Of a stretch of DNA of 18,218 nt, positions 1-7,938 are shown one piece after another. Positions within the stretch are counted from its first letter, which is position 1. Each line of letters opens with the position of its first letter. A program made the translations under genes and the position numbers. Origin of the DNA: Oleispira sp963933055 (GTDB lineage: Bacteria; Pseudomonadota; Gammaproteobacteria; Pseudomonadales; Oceanobacteraceae); NCBI GenBank assembly GCA_963933055.1, contig CAWVSY010000066.1:1-18218 (forward strand), read 5' to 3'. A model generated the notes under the pieces. The model was not told the origin of the DNA and ran no database searches. It was given only the letters and a program-made list of their open reading frames with translations.

Positions 1-342
1 AAGATCGTTTCTGGCGGTACTGACGATCACTTGTTCCTAGTTGATCTAATCGACAAAGAATACACCGGTAAAGATGCCGATGCTGCGCTTGGCCGTGCGA
101 ACATCACAGTGAACAAAAACTCTGTTCCTAACGATCCTCGCTCTCCTTTTGTTACTTCTGGCCTACGTATCGGTAGCCCTGCGGTAACAAGCCGTGGTTT
201 TAAAGAAGCTGAGTGTACTGATTTGGCTAACTGGATCTGCGATGTATTAGCCGCGCTAGAAGACGGTACTTCCGATGCTGTTGAAGCAACGGTTAAAGCT
301 AAGGTTGTTGCACTTTGTGAGACACTGCCTGTTTATAAATAA
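1..342 (+). CDS. glyA: Serine hydroxymethyltransferase, C-terminal part (5' end outside window)
   Basis: This is the last 113 codons of GlyA, the PLP enzyme that interconverts serine and glycine while loading tetrahydrofolate with a one-carbon unit in the cytosol. The reading frame is open from base 1 and ends at TAA 340-342. The fragment opens with KIVSGGTDDHLFLVDL, and further on carries GRANITVNKNSVPNDP and SPFVTSGLRIGSPAVTSRGF, which are hallmark stretches of the small domain of bacterial SHMT. Full-length enzymes are about 417-420 residues, so roughly three quarters lies upstream. A hairpin terminator follows 59 bp after the stop, so the gene is probably transcribed separately from the next one. 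In many gammaproteobacteria glyA sits directly next to nrdR; here the put genes lie between them. Confidence 0.97.
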   Translation, partial: KIVSGGTDDHLFLVDLIDKEYTGKDADAALGRANITVNKNSVPNDPRSPFVTSGLRIGSPAVTSRGFKEAECTDLANWICDVLAALEDGTSDAVEATVKAKVVALCETLPVYK

Positions 343-401
343 GCACTATTTATAAATAAACGCTATGATTTATTGACTTATATCTAAGCCAACAAATCAT
401 C

Positions 402-439
402 AAAAGCCCGCTCTGGTGAAAACTAGTGCGGGCTTTTTT
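402..439 (+). terminator. Rho-independent terminator of glyA
   Basis: AAAAGCCCGC (402-411) pairs with GCGGGCTTTT (428-437) across a 16-nt loop, and the 3' arm runs into a T tract (434-439). It sits 59 bp after the glyA stop. The A-rich 5' arm means it could also work in the opposite direction, but no gene ends there from the other side. Confidence 0.9.
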
Positions 440-488
440 GGTTAAATATAAGCCTTAACTAAATCACAATAGATTACTATCGATGTAC

Positions 489-494
489 TATAAT
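489..494 (+). promoter_or_regulatory. Candidate -10 box for the AraC-family gene
   Basis: A perfect TATAAT lies 32 bp before the ATG at 526, between the glyA terminator and the regulator gene. I see no good TTGACA-like -35 box at 16-18 bp upstream. A start of transcription near 501 would leave a leader of about 25 nt to the ATG at 526, which favours that start over the upstream TTG at 514. Sequence match only. Confidence 0.35.
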
Positions 495-525
495 TTTTCA
501 ATTCATCTGAAAGTTGCAATTATCC

Positions 526-1311
526 ATGTCTGAACCTGCTGATGGCCATATTGAAGAAATAAATAGTGAGTGGGAGCAGCATCACCATACTCACCACCAG
601 CTTATTCTTGGCCTCAACGGACAGATACGCCTGCAATTAAACCAGCAACAAACCATCACGCTAGAAAGTAATCATGCTTGTTTAATACCAGGAGGCTGCT
701 TTCATTCTTTTAAAGGTGTGGGTAAAAATCGTGTCTTAGTGATTAATATTGATCCTCTCGACAACAGTATTGATAATACTATCATACAGACACTTTTCCA
801 GCAGGCTCAGTTCTTATTATTAGACAGACAGTTAGTGAAGCTTATCTCTGCACTCAGTGATGAATTAGCCTTGCAAAATAATGCAGCACTGCAGCCTCAT
901 GTTATCGGATTAATTGTCTTCAGCTTGCATCATCGCCTACAACAACCACTGGCTCAGCTCACTCAAGATTCACGCTTAGATATTAACGCGCTCAATGAAT
1001 ACATTTTACAAAATCTGTCTGAAAAAATGAGTGTCGATCAATTGGCGGCCTTTTGTCACATGAGCAATAGCCAATTTCACCTACGTTTTCGCCAACTGAA
1101 AGGGCTTACCCCCCATCAATATATTGTTCAGCAACGTACTGAACGAGCGATTTGGCTATTACGCAATTCCGACTTAACAATCGCTCAAATTGCAGCCGAT
1201 ACCGGGTTTACAAACCAGAGCGCGTTGAACCATGTTGTGAAAGCAAAGCTCAATACTTCCCCCGGACAAATCCGAAAAGAACGACATAGCCTGTCAATAC
1301 AGAGTTTTTAA
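526..1311 (+). CDS. pruR: AraC-family transcriptional regulator, probable proline-responsive activator (PruR-like)
   Basis: A 261-residue cytosolic regulator. The N-terminal half looks like an AraC-type cupin sensor domain, with a His-rich stretch HHHTHH at residues 19-24 and a jelly-roll-like run IPGGCFHSFKG around 54-64. The C-terminal half (about 153-250) is the double helix-turn-helix DNA-binding domain: helix-turn-helix one around 168-190 (MSVDQLAAFCHMSNSQFHLR) and two around 218-238 (IAQIAADTGFTNQSALNHVV). I chose ATG 526 because the other in-frame start is a TTG at 514 that leaves almost no leader after the likely promoter. The gene lies 162 bp before putA on the same strand. In Pseudomonas aeruginosa the AraC-family protein PruR activates putA and putP, whose PutA also lacks its own DNA-binding domain. 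The same role here is inferred from position and family; proline as ligand is not shown by sequence. Confidence 0.8.
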   Translation: MSEPADGHIEEINSEWEQHHHTHHQLILGLNGQIRLQLNQQQTITLESNHACLIPGGCFHSFKGVGKNRVLVINIDPLDNSIDNTIIQTLFQQAQFLLLDRQLVKLISALSDELALQNNAALQPHVIGLIVFSLHHRLQQPLAQLTQDSRLDINALNEYILQNLSEKMSVDQLAAFCHMSNSQFHLRFRQLKGLTPHQYIVQQRTERAIWLLRNSDLTIAQIAADTGFTNQSALNHVVKAKLNTSPGQIRKERHSLSIQSF

Positions 1312-1351
1312 CAAAAACTACGGATCTTCTTACAATTAAAATTTCGATAAG

Positions 1352-1423
1352 CAATCTATAGTCAATCTTACTAACCGAGATTCGTAATCAATCTCAATGG
1401 TCAAAACTATAGATAACTATAAT
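1352..1423 (+). promoter_or_regulatory. Candidate putA promoter with direct repeats (possible PruR operator)
   Basis: The 162-bp gap before putA contains three direct copies of CAATCT (starting at 1352, 1363 and 1389; the first two 11 bp apart) and two copies of AACTATA exactly 10 bp apart (1405-1411 and 1415-1421). The second runs into a perfect -10 box, TATAAT, at 1418-1423. No convincing -35 box sits 16-18 bp upstream, as expected for a promoter that needs an activator. Repeats one helical turn apart and directly upstream of the -10 are typical of AraC-family sites. Binding is inference. Confidence 0.4.
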
Positions 1424-1473
1424 AACGTTGTAGTCGTTGATTTTTTATTGCTGATGCACAGCAGGAGCACCGG

Positions 1474-4400
1474 ATGAACACATTTGATGCGAGTCAAATG
1501 CTCTCAGAGAGCGAACAAACAGTTTCCAGTCATGAATGGTTTAATCGAATCGTTAATCATTATGCGGTTGATGAAGATGAATTAATGCCAGAGCTGTGCC
1601 TGCTAGCAGAGCCAGACCAAGAAATTCGCTATAAAACAGAAGATCGCGCACGCTTATTGATTGATAGCATTCGCAGCCAAGGCGATATTGCCCACGCGGT
1701 TGATAAATTGCTTCAAGAGTACAGCCTCGATAATGAAGAAGGCGTGATTCTGATGTGTTTGGCGGAAGCCTTAATGCGTATTCCTGATGCCGAAACAGCC
1801 GATGCTTTAATCCGCGATAAATTATCTGAAGCTGAGTGGAATGAACACTTAGGTAAGTCAGAATCGCTATTAGTAAACGCATCAACCTGGGGTCTTATGC
1901 TCACGGGTAAGGTAATTGGCGTTGATAGCAAGAAAAAGACACCTGCAAACTTATTATCTCGACTCGTTAAACGTGCGGGCGAACCCGTTATTCGTAGTGC
2001 GATGCATCAAGCCATGCGCATCATGGGTAAGCAGTTTGTTTTAGGGCGCACCATTGATGAAGCCATTAAGCAGAGCAAGAGTTACCGCGCTAAAGGTTAT
2101 ACTTACTCATTCGACATGCTGGGTGAAGCCGCATTTACCGATGCCGATGCTGAAACCTATTTCGAATCTTATCTCAGTGCTATTCGCAGCCTTGCTGGAA
2201 GTCATGAGGCCTGGCGAGCAGATCGTCCGCAGCCAAGTATCTCGATAAAACTTTCGGCGTTATTCCCACGCTATGAAGAAGCACACCATACCGCGGTGAT
2301 GAGTGAGCTTTATCAGCGTGTTTTAACCCTAATTAAAGAAGCGCGTCAGCTGAACATCGCGATTACCGTAGATGCAGAAGAAGCCGACCGTTTAGAATTA
2401 TCATTGCGCTTATTCACCAAGCTGTATCAGCATCCAGATGTAAAAGGCTGGGGCTTATTTGGCCTAGTAGTTCAAGCTTATTCAAAGCGCGCCCTCCCTG
2501 TTTTAGGCTATCTAACCAGTCTTGCTCGCGAGCAAGGTGACGAAATTCCCGTTCGTTTGGTAAAAGGGGCTTACTGGGATACTGAGATCAAACACGCTCA
2601 GCAATTAGGTTTATCAGATTATCCGGTATTCACCCGCAAGGAAAATACCGATGTCTCTTACATGGCCTGTGCACGTTATTTATTAAGCGCGGCGACGGAT
2701 GGCTGTATTTATCCACAATTTGCTAGCCACAATGCTCATACCGTCGCGGCCGTTACCGAAATGGCCGCGACGAATCCAAACCGTCCATTCGAATTCCAAC
2801 GCTTACACGGTATGGGGGATGCACTTTATGATACGTTAATCAGTGAAAATACAATTAATGTCCGCATCTACGCCCCCGTCGGCGCGCACAAAGACCTACT
2901 GCCTTATTTAGTGCGTCGTTTATTGGAGAACGGGGCGAATTCCTCTTTTGTCCATCGCTTGGTTGACGCCAATACGCCTGTGACCGATTTGATTGTTTCT
3001 CCTGTTGCACAAGCGCAACGCCATGGTATTTATCGTAATGTGAAAATTCCACGTCCAGGTGAGCTATATATTCCAGTTGAAAATGGTCAGCGTCGAAATT
3101 CACAAGGCTACAATCTTGCGGTTGAATTTGAACGCGAGCCTCTTCTAGCCGACATAAAGCAGTTTGCACAAACGCATTGGTCATTTGGTCCGATTATTAA
3201 TGGCAAGGCGCTCAAGAAAAAGTCAGACAAAGAAGATTCACCACAGCAATTCCATGTTATTCAAAGCCCTTACGACCATGAAAAAACAGTCGGCGATCTG
3301 CTTTGGGCAAACGCCGAGCAAGCACAACAAGCATTAACAAGCGCAGATAACGCTTGGTTTGGTTGGAACCAAACCCCTGTTATTGAACGTGCCGCCTGCT
3401 TAGATCGCACCGCCGATTTGCTAGAACAGCATACCGCTGAGTTAATTGCATTATGTACTCGCGAAGCGGGAAAAACGCTGCAAGATGGAATTGACGAGGT
3501 TCGAGAAGCCGTTGATTTTTGCCGCTATTACGCCCAGCAAGCACGCCAAGAAATGTCGCAGCCAACTCAATTACCGGGGCCAACTGGCGAGAGCAATGAG
3601 CATTATTACGCTGGCCGTGGAACCTTTCTATGCATTAGCCCTTGGAACTTCCCTCTAGCGATTTTCTTGGGTCAGGTCAGTGCCGCTCTTGTCGCAGGTA
3701 ACTGTGTTTTGGCGAAGCCTGCCGAACAAACCTCTCTAGTGGCTGGGCGCACCGTCGAACTCATGCATGAAGCCGGTATTCCTGGCGACGTTTTACACTT
3801 TCTACCCGGTGCTGGAGCAACGATTGGAGATGCCCTACTCAGTGATAACCGCTTAAACGGCATTGTATTTACGGGTTCAACCGCTACCGCAAAACACATC
3901 AATATGACCTTGGCTCAGCGTGATGGTGCGATTCCAACATTTATTGCAGAAACCGGTGGTCAAAATGCAATGATTGTTGATTCAACGTCTCTTCCTGAAC
4001 AGGTTGTTGCCGACGTTATGGACTCTGCTTTCTCTAGCGCAGGCCAGCGTTGTTCTGCATTGCGCGTCTTATACGTTCAAGATGATATTGCTGATCGTGT
4101 TGTCGAATTAGTTACCGGAGCGTTACAGCGCTTTGTTGTCGGTAATCCAGAATATTACGCGACTGACTGTGGCCCAGTGATTGATTATAGAGCCCAGCAA
4201 GGTTTATTAGCGCATTGTGAACACTGGCAGAGCCAAGATAAATTATTGGCACAAGCACCACGACATGCCGTATTAGCGAAAGGCTTTTATGTATTACCAA
4301 CGATGATTGAAATTGATTCAATCAGCGATCTGTCCAAAGAAGAATTTGGGCCTATCTTGCATATTTGCAGATTCGAAGCCGATGAACTTGACCAAGTAAT

Positions 4401-4683
4401 TAGCGACATTAACCAAACAGGTTATGGGCTAACACTCGGCATTCATAGTCGTAACGAAGTAACGGCGGCTTATATCGAATCTCGGGTACGTGTTGGTAAC
4501 TGCTACGTTAACCGCAACCAAGTAGGTGCCGTGGTCGGCGTACAACCTTTTGGCGGTCAAGGTTTATCAGGCACAGGTCCTAAAGCGGGCGGTCCTAATT
4601 ACCTGAAACGTTTCGCTACTGAACGAGTACGCACCATTAATACAACTGCGGTTGGAGGTAACGCGAGTTTGCTTTCACAATAA
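1474..4683 (+). CDS. putA: Bifunctional proline dehydrogenase / L-glutamate gamma-semialdehyde dehydrogenase
   Basis: PutA oxidises proline to pyrroline-5-carboxylate with FAD, then glutamate semialdehyde to glutamate with NAD+, channelling the intermediate between two sites. The 1069 residues split into an alpha-helical arm region (about 30-170), the FAD-binding PRODH barrel (about 175-480; SIKLSALFPRYEEA, RLVKGAYWDTEIK at 361-373, FASHNAHTVA at 416-425, FQRLHGMGDALYD) and the aldehyde dehydrogenase (about 540-1060). The dehydrogenase has GTFLCISPWNFPLAIF, FTGSTATA, the catalytic-type Glu826 in FIAETGGQNA, nucleophile Cys860 in GQRCSALRV, and QPFGGQGLSGTGPKAGG near the end. The ribbon-helix-helix DNA-binding domain that starts the roughly 1320-residue E. 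coli PutA is absent, as is the extra C-terminal domain, so this is the short form, similar in length to the P. aeruginosa enzyme. AGGAG at 1463-1467, 6 nt before the ATG, supports the start. Confidence 0.97.
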   Translation: MNTFDASQMLSESEQTVSSHEWFNRIVNHYAVDEDELMPELCLLAEPDQEIRYKTEDRARLLIDSIRSQGDIAHAVDKLLQEYSLDNEEGVILMCLAEALMRIPDAETADALIRDKLSEAEWNEHLGKSESLLVNASTWGLMLTGKVIGVDSKKKTPANLLSRLVKRAGEPVIRSAMHQAMRIMGKQFVLGRTIDEAIKQSKSYRAKGYTYSFDMLGEAAFTDADAETYFESYLSAIRSLAGSHEAWRADRPQPSISIKLSALFPRYEEAHHTAVMSELYQRVLTLIKEARQLNIAITVDAEEADRLELSLRLFTKLYQHPDVKGWGLFGLVVQAYSKRALPVLGYLTSLAREQGDEIPVRLVKGAYWDTEIKHAQQLGLSDYPVFTRKENTDVSYMACARYLLSAATDGCIYPQFASHNAHTVAAVTEMAATNPNRPFEFQRLHGMGDALYDTLISENTINVRIYAPVGAHKDLLPYLVRRLLENGANSSFVHRLVDANTPVTDLIVSPVAQAQRHGIYRNVKIPRPGELYIPVENGQRRNSQGYNLAVEFEREPLLADIKQFAQTHWSFGPIINGKALKKKSDKEDSPQQFHVIQSPYDHEKTVGDLLWANAEQAQQALTSADNAWFGWNQTPVIERAACLDRTADLLEQHTAELIALCTREAGKTLQDGIDEVREAVDFCRYYAQQARQEMSQPTQLPGPTGESNEHYYAGRGTFLCISPWNFPLAIFLGQVSAALVAGNCVLAKPAEQTSLVAGRTVELMHEAGIPGDVLHFLPGAGATIGDALLSDNRLNGIVFTGSTATAKHINMTLAQRDGAIPTFIAETGGQNAMIVDSTSLPEQVVADVMDSAFSSAGQRCSALRVLYVQDDIADRVVELVTGALQRFVVGNPEYYATDCGPVIDYRAQQGLLAHCEHWQSQDKLLAQAPRHAVLAKGFYVLPTMIEIDSISDLSKEEFGPILHICRFEADELDQVISDINQTGYGLTLGIHSRNEVTAAYIESRVRVGNCYVNRNQVGAVVGVQPFGGQGLSGTGPKAGGPNYLKRFATERVRTINTTAVGGNASLLSQ

Positions 4684-4707
4684 GTGCCAGCATTTTATTC
4701 ATTTTAA

Positions 4708-4738
4708 AGTCATCACCACGAATTCTGTGGTGGTGACT
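4708..4738 (+). promoter_or_regulatory. Strong intercistronic hairpin between putA and putP
   Basis: AGTCATCACCAC (4708-4719) pairs with GTGGTGGTGACT (4727-4738) over 12 positions, with one G-U wobble and a 7-nt loop. No T tract follows (the next bases are ACGCTTACAC), so it is not a classical terminator. It starts 25 nt after the putA stop and ends 51 nt before the putP ATG. It may protect the putA 3' end, lower putP expression, or bind a protein as DNA. The structure is seen; the role is unknown. Confidence 0.6.
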
Positions 4739-4788
4739 ACGCTTACACAATAACAATGAAAAAATAACAATTAAAAAAGGAGCACTTT

Positions 4789-6252
4789 ATGAGTGCATCA
4801 TACTCAGTCGCAATAACATTTTTCATCTACCTCGGCGCTATGCTGTGGATCGGTTTATGGGCTTATAAAAAGACCAACGATCTATCAGATTATATCCTTG
4901 GTGGTCGATCCCTTGGGCCATGGCCCTCTGCACTTTCAGCTGGCGCATCAGACATGTCCGGTTGGTTGTTATTAGGAATGCCGGGCTATGCTTATGTTGC
5001 TGGCTGGGAAGCTTCCTGGTTAGGACTTGGCTTAATTTTAGGTACCTATCTGAACTGGTTAATCGTAGCGCCTCGTTTACGCGTATACTCCCAACTGGCA
5101 GGCGATAGCCTGACATTGCCACAATACTTTAGTAACCGCTTTAACGACAAAGTCGCTATTCGAGCCATCTCTGCCTTCTTTATCTTGTTATTCTTCTTGT
5201 TCTATACCAGTTCTGGTTTAGTGGCTGGTGGAAAATTATTTGAAACTGTATTTGGCATGGATTACACCCTTGCAGTAACCATCGGCACGGTCGCCATTGT
5301 TTCTTATACTTTTGTCGGTGGATTTTTGGCCGTATCTTGGACCGATTTAGTACAAGGCTTATTAATGGCCGCAGCATTGATGCTGGTACCTGTTGTCGCG
5401 TTTATGGAGTTAGGCGAAGCACCAAGCGCTATTCTAGCCGCATCAAATGTTGAACTATTAGATCCGTTCACTAAGTCTACAGGCGAAGCGTTAGGTTGGA
5501 TGAGCATTGTTTCTTTGATGGCTTGGGGTCTTGGTTACTTCGGTCAACCTCATATTCTGGCTCGCTTTAAAGCAATCAGAAGCAAAGATGATATTAAACC
5601 AGCGCGTCGTATTGCTGTTACCTGGACCTTAATCGGCTTAATCGGTTCTTTCTTTGTTGGTATTGCAGGTATTGGTTATTTTGAAACACCCTTAGCTGAT
5701 GCAGAAACCGTATTTATCACACTGGTACAAGCACTGTTTAATCCTGTTATTGCTGGCATTTTATTAGCCGCTATTTTAGCCGCTATTATGTCGACAGCCG
5801 ATTCACAACTACTGGTATCATCAGCCGCGTTAACAGAAGACTTTTATAAGTCTATCTTTAACAAGCAAGCGTCTCCTGAATCCTTGGTGAAAATCAGCCG
5901 CATGGCCGTAATAGGCATCGCAGTTATTGCATGGCTTCTTGCCCTCGACCCTGAGAGCTCTGTGCTAGGTTTAGTATCTTATGCATGGGCAGGATTCGGC
6001 GCAGCTTTTGGTCCAGCAATCATTCTCTCTTTGTTCTGGTCGCGCATGAATCGCCAAGGTTGCCTTGCCGGTATTTTGGTAGGTGGCATTACTGTTGTAA
6101 TTTGGAAGCAGCTAACCGGTGGTATTTTCGATATCTATGAAATTGTTCCTGGTTTCATTTTAGCAACCATCGCAATTATCATTGTTAGTAAAGCTACTCC
6201 AGAACCTGAGGCTGAAATAGCTCATACCTTCTCGGAAGTTGAACGCAGTTAG
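4789..6252 (+). CDS. putP: Sodium/proline symporter
   Basis: A 487-residue inner-membrane symporter of the SSS (solute:sodium symporter) family that imports proline with Na+, feeding the PutA enzyme encoded just upstream. The N-terminal GASDMSGWLLLGMPGYAY (52-69) places Asp55 and Ser57 at the same numbers as the Na+-site residues of E. coli PutP. The run AAILAAIMSTADSQLLVSS (327-345) holds the Ser-Thr pair (335-336) equivalent to E. coli Ser340/Thr341. GYFGQPHILARF (249-260) is another family signature. About 12-13 hydrophobic segments fit the usual 13-helix layout, and the length is close to the typical 500. AAGGAG at 4777-4782, 6 nt before the ATG, is a strong ribosome binding site. The gap to putA is 105 bp and contains a hairpin, so the two may share a transcript but be expressed at different levels. 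I see no clear terminator after it. Confidence 0.96.
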   Translation: MSASYSVAITFFIYLGAMLWIGLWAYKKTNDLSDYILGGRSLGPWPSALSAGASDMSGWLLLGMPGYAYVAGWEASWLGLGLILGTYLNWLIVAPRLRVYSQLAGDSLTLPQYFSNRFNDKVAIRAISAFFILLFFLFYTSSGLVAGGKLFETVFGMDYTLAVTIGTVAIVSYTFVGGFLAVSWTDLVQGLLMAAALMLVPVVAFMELGEAPSAILAASNVELLDPFTKSTGEALGWMSIVSLMAWGLGYFGQPHILARFKAIRSKDDIKPARRIAVTWTLIGLIGSFFVGIAGIGYFETPLADAETVFITLVQALFNPVIAGILLAAILAAIMSTADSQLLVSSAALTEDFYKSIFNKQASPESLVKISRMAVIGIAVIAWLLALDPESSVLGLVSYAWAGFGAAFGPAIILSLFWSRMNRQGCLAGILVGGITVVIWKQLTGGIFDIYEIVPGFILATIAIIIVSKATPEPEAEIAHTFSEVERS

Positions 6253-6277
6253 TGCTCGCTAAATGAGCAAAAATGCC

Positions 6278-6298
6278 GTAAAATCGCGCGACTTTTAC
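6278..6298 (+). promoter_or_regulatory. Near-perfect palindrome upstream of nrdR
   Basis: GTAAAA, TCGCGCGA and TTTTAC form a 21-nt sequence that is its own reverse complement apart from one extra C at 6292. It ends 22 bp before the nrdR start, in the only gap (68 bp) where the promoter of the nrdR-rib run can lie. TAAAAT at 6279-6284 inside it is a possible -10 box, but no good -35 box is present. It could be an operator. It does not resemble the NrdR box that I know from nrd promoters. Confidence 0.35.
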
Positions 6299-6320
6299 AC
6301 TTAAAAGCGCGCTCTTTACT

Positions 6321-6800
6321 ATGCATTGTCCATTCTGTTGCGAACACGATACGAAAGTAATCGACTCTCGCCTTGTCGCTGACGGCCAACAAACTCGCCG
6401 TCGCCGCGAGTGTCAGGCCTGTGGTGAACGTTTCACCACTTTTGAAACTGCTGAATTGGTCATGCCTCGTATCGTTAAGCAAGACGGTACGCGTGAGCCC
6501 TTTAATGAAGATAAATTGACCGCAGGTATTCACCGTGCGCTCGAAAAACGCCCTGTCAGCATCGATAAAGTTGAAGAATCTGTAAACCATATTACCCATA
6601 AGTTACGTACCTTAGGTGAACGCGAAGTTCAAAGCCTAGTTGTAGGCGAATTAGTCATGGCTGAACTGCGTCAATTAGACAAGGTGGCCTACGTTCGTTT
6701 TGCTTCGGTATATCGCAGTTTTCAAGATATCGATGAGTTCCGCCAAGAGATTGAGCGCATCTCAACTCAAGTTGTTGAACAAACTAAAGAAGAAAACTGA
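6321..6800 (+). CDS. nrdR: Transcriptional repressor NrdR
   Basis: NrdR represses ribonucleotide reductase genes according to the ATP/dATP state bound by its ATP-cone. The 159-residue protein has the family's usual length and two-part build. The N-terminal zinc ribbon carries C3 and C6 (MHCPFC) plus C31 and C34 (CQAC), linked by the basic stretch TRRRREC. The ATP-cone domain spans about 49-139 and starts PRIVKQDGTREPFNEDKL. The start is fixed by the zinc ribbon, which begins at residue 2-3 in this family. The ribosome binding site before it is poor (only AAAAGCG about 11 nt upstream), so translation may be weak, which suits a repressor. ribD begins one base after its stop codon, so the two are cotranscribed. 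This pairing of nrdR with riboflavin genes is common in gammaproteobacteria. Confidence 0.97.
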   Translation: MHCPFCCEHDTKVIDSRLVADGQQTRRRRECQACGERFTTFETAELVMPRIVKQDGTREPFNEDKLTAGIHRALEKRPVSIDKVEESVNHITHKLRTLGEREVQSLVVGELVMAELRQLDKVAYVRFASVYRSFQDIDEFRQEIERISTQVVEQTKEEN

Positions 6801-6801
6801 G

Positions 6802-7938
6802 ATGGCGAGTGATCAAGAATATATGGCATTGGCCATTCGCCTCGCTAAACAAGGTTTATATACCACCAGCCCTAATCCTCGCGTAGGTTGTGTGCTGGTT
6901 AAGAATGATGAAATTATTGGCCAAGGCTTTCATATTAAAGCCGGTGAAGGCCACGCTGAAGTTAATGCCATTGCCGATGCAAAACAGCGTGGCAATGATA
7001 CAGAAGGTTCAACGGCTTATGTAACGTTAGAGCCTTGCAGCCACTTCGGACGTACGCCACCTTGTTCGCAAGGCTTGATTGACGCCAAGGTTACACGCGT
7101 TGTAGGTGCCATGACCGATCCCAACCCAGAAGTTGCGGGTAATGGATTTAATAAGCTGCGCGCTGCTGGTATTGAGGTTGTGGATAACTGCTTAGCCGCA
7201 GAGTCCGCTAAACTCAATCCTGGTTTTATTAAGCGTATGAGTATGGCAGGCGAAAATAAAACAGCGCTGCCTTATGTTCGCTTAAAAATGGCGACCAGTT
7301 TAGATGGTCGCACGGCTATGCAAAGCGGCGAGAGTCAGTGGATTACTGGCCCAGAAGCACGAGCAGAAGTGCAAAGAATACGCGCACAAAGCTGCGCGAT
7401 TATATGTGGCGCCGATTCTGTTTTGATTGATGATCCGTCAATGAATGTGCGTATTGAAGCAGACAGTCGCCAGCCACTAAGAGTCATTATTGATAGTCAG
7501 CATCGAGTTACATCAAATGCGAATATCTTTACGCATGCTGGGGAAATATTGATTGTGAGCCCAACAAAGGCTAAACAAGCGATAACGAGTGATGTGTCAC
7601 ATGTGAGTTATTTGCAGGCACAAGCAATCGAGCATAATGGCCAGCAGCAAGTAGATTTAACCCACTTGCTAGAACAATTAGCCGAGCAAGGCATCAACGA
7701 AGTCTTGGTTGAAACGGGCGCAACCTTAGCAGGGGCGTTTATAGAGCAAAATTTAGTCGACGAGCTGGTGATATTTACCGCGCCGACATTATTAGGAAGT
7801 GACGCACGACCTGCGTTTAACTTACCCTTCGCAAACATGGATCAGCAAATTCGCTGGTCTTGGCATGATGTGCGAATGATTGGGAATGACCTAAAATTAG
7901 TATTGAAGAGCCAAGCTGGCTTTAACGAGAAGACTTAA
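6802..7938 (+). CDS. ribD: Bifunctional diaminohydroxyphosphoribosylaminopyrimidine deaminase / 5-amino-6-(5-phosphoribosylamino)uracil reductase
   Basis: RibD performs the second and third steps of riboflavin synthesis from GTP: it deaminates the pyrimidine ring, then reduces the ribose side chain with NADPH. The 378 residues hold a zinc deaminase domain (about 1-145), with H51-A-E53 and the EPCSHFGRTPPC stretch (77-88; zinc ligands H51, C79, C88), followed by a reductase domain from about 155 that starts PYVRLKMATSLDGRTA and contains SGESQWITGPEAR. I chose ATG 6802, one base after the nrdR stop, because MASDQEYMALAIRLAKQG matches the usual RibD N-terminus in length. A longer in-frame extension back to 6700 would lie entirely inside nrdR. 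It overlaps ribE by one base (TAATG at 7936-7940), indicating coupled translation. Confidence 0.97.
   Translation: MASDQEYMALAIRLAKQGLYTTSPNPRVGCVLVKNDEIIGQGFHIKAGEGHAEVNAIADAKQRGNDTEGSTAYVTLEPCSHFGRTPPCSQGLIDAKVTRVVGAMTDPNPEVAGNGFNKLRAAGIEVVDNCLAAESAKLNPGFIKRMSMAGENKTALPYVRLKMATSLDGRTAMQSGESQWITGPEARAEVQRIRAQSCAIICGADSVLIDDPSMNVRIEADSRQPLRVIIDSQHRVTSNANIFTHAGEILIVSPTKAKQAITSDVSHVSYLQAQAIEHNGQQQVDLTHLLEQLAEQGINEVLVETGATLAGAFIEQNLVDELVIFTAPTLLGSDARPAFNLPFANMDQQIRWSWHDVRMIGNDLKLVLKSQAGFNEKT

Noticed and set aside
514..525. TTG at 514 as start of the AraC-family gene
   Set aside because: It adds four residues, leaves only about 13 nt of leader after the likely promoter, and has no ribosome binding site at a fitting distance; the ATG at 526 is preferred.
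1553..5507. Several open frames of 60-110 codons on either strand inside putA and putP
   Set aside because: They overlap strongly supported genes, have no ribosome binding sites or recognisable motifs, and are shadows of the coding frames.
6253..6320. NrdR box (autoregulation) upstream of nrdR
   Set aside because: The palindrome there does not resemble the ACA-CWATAT-type NrdR site, so no claim of autoregulation is made.
6700..6801. N-terminal extension of ribD back to 6700
   Set aside because: The extension lies wholly inside nrdR and has no counterpart in RibD proteins; the ATG at 6802 matches the family N-terminus.
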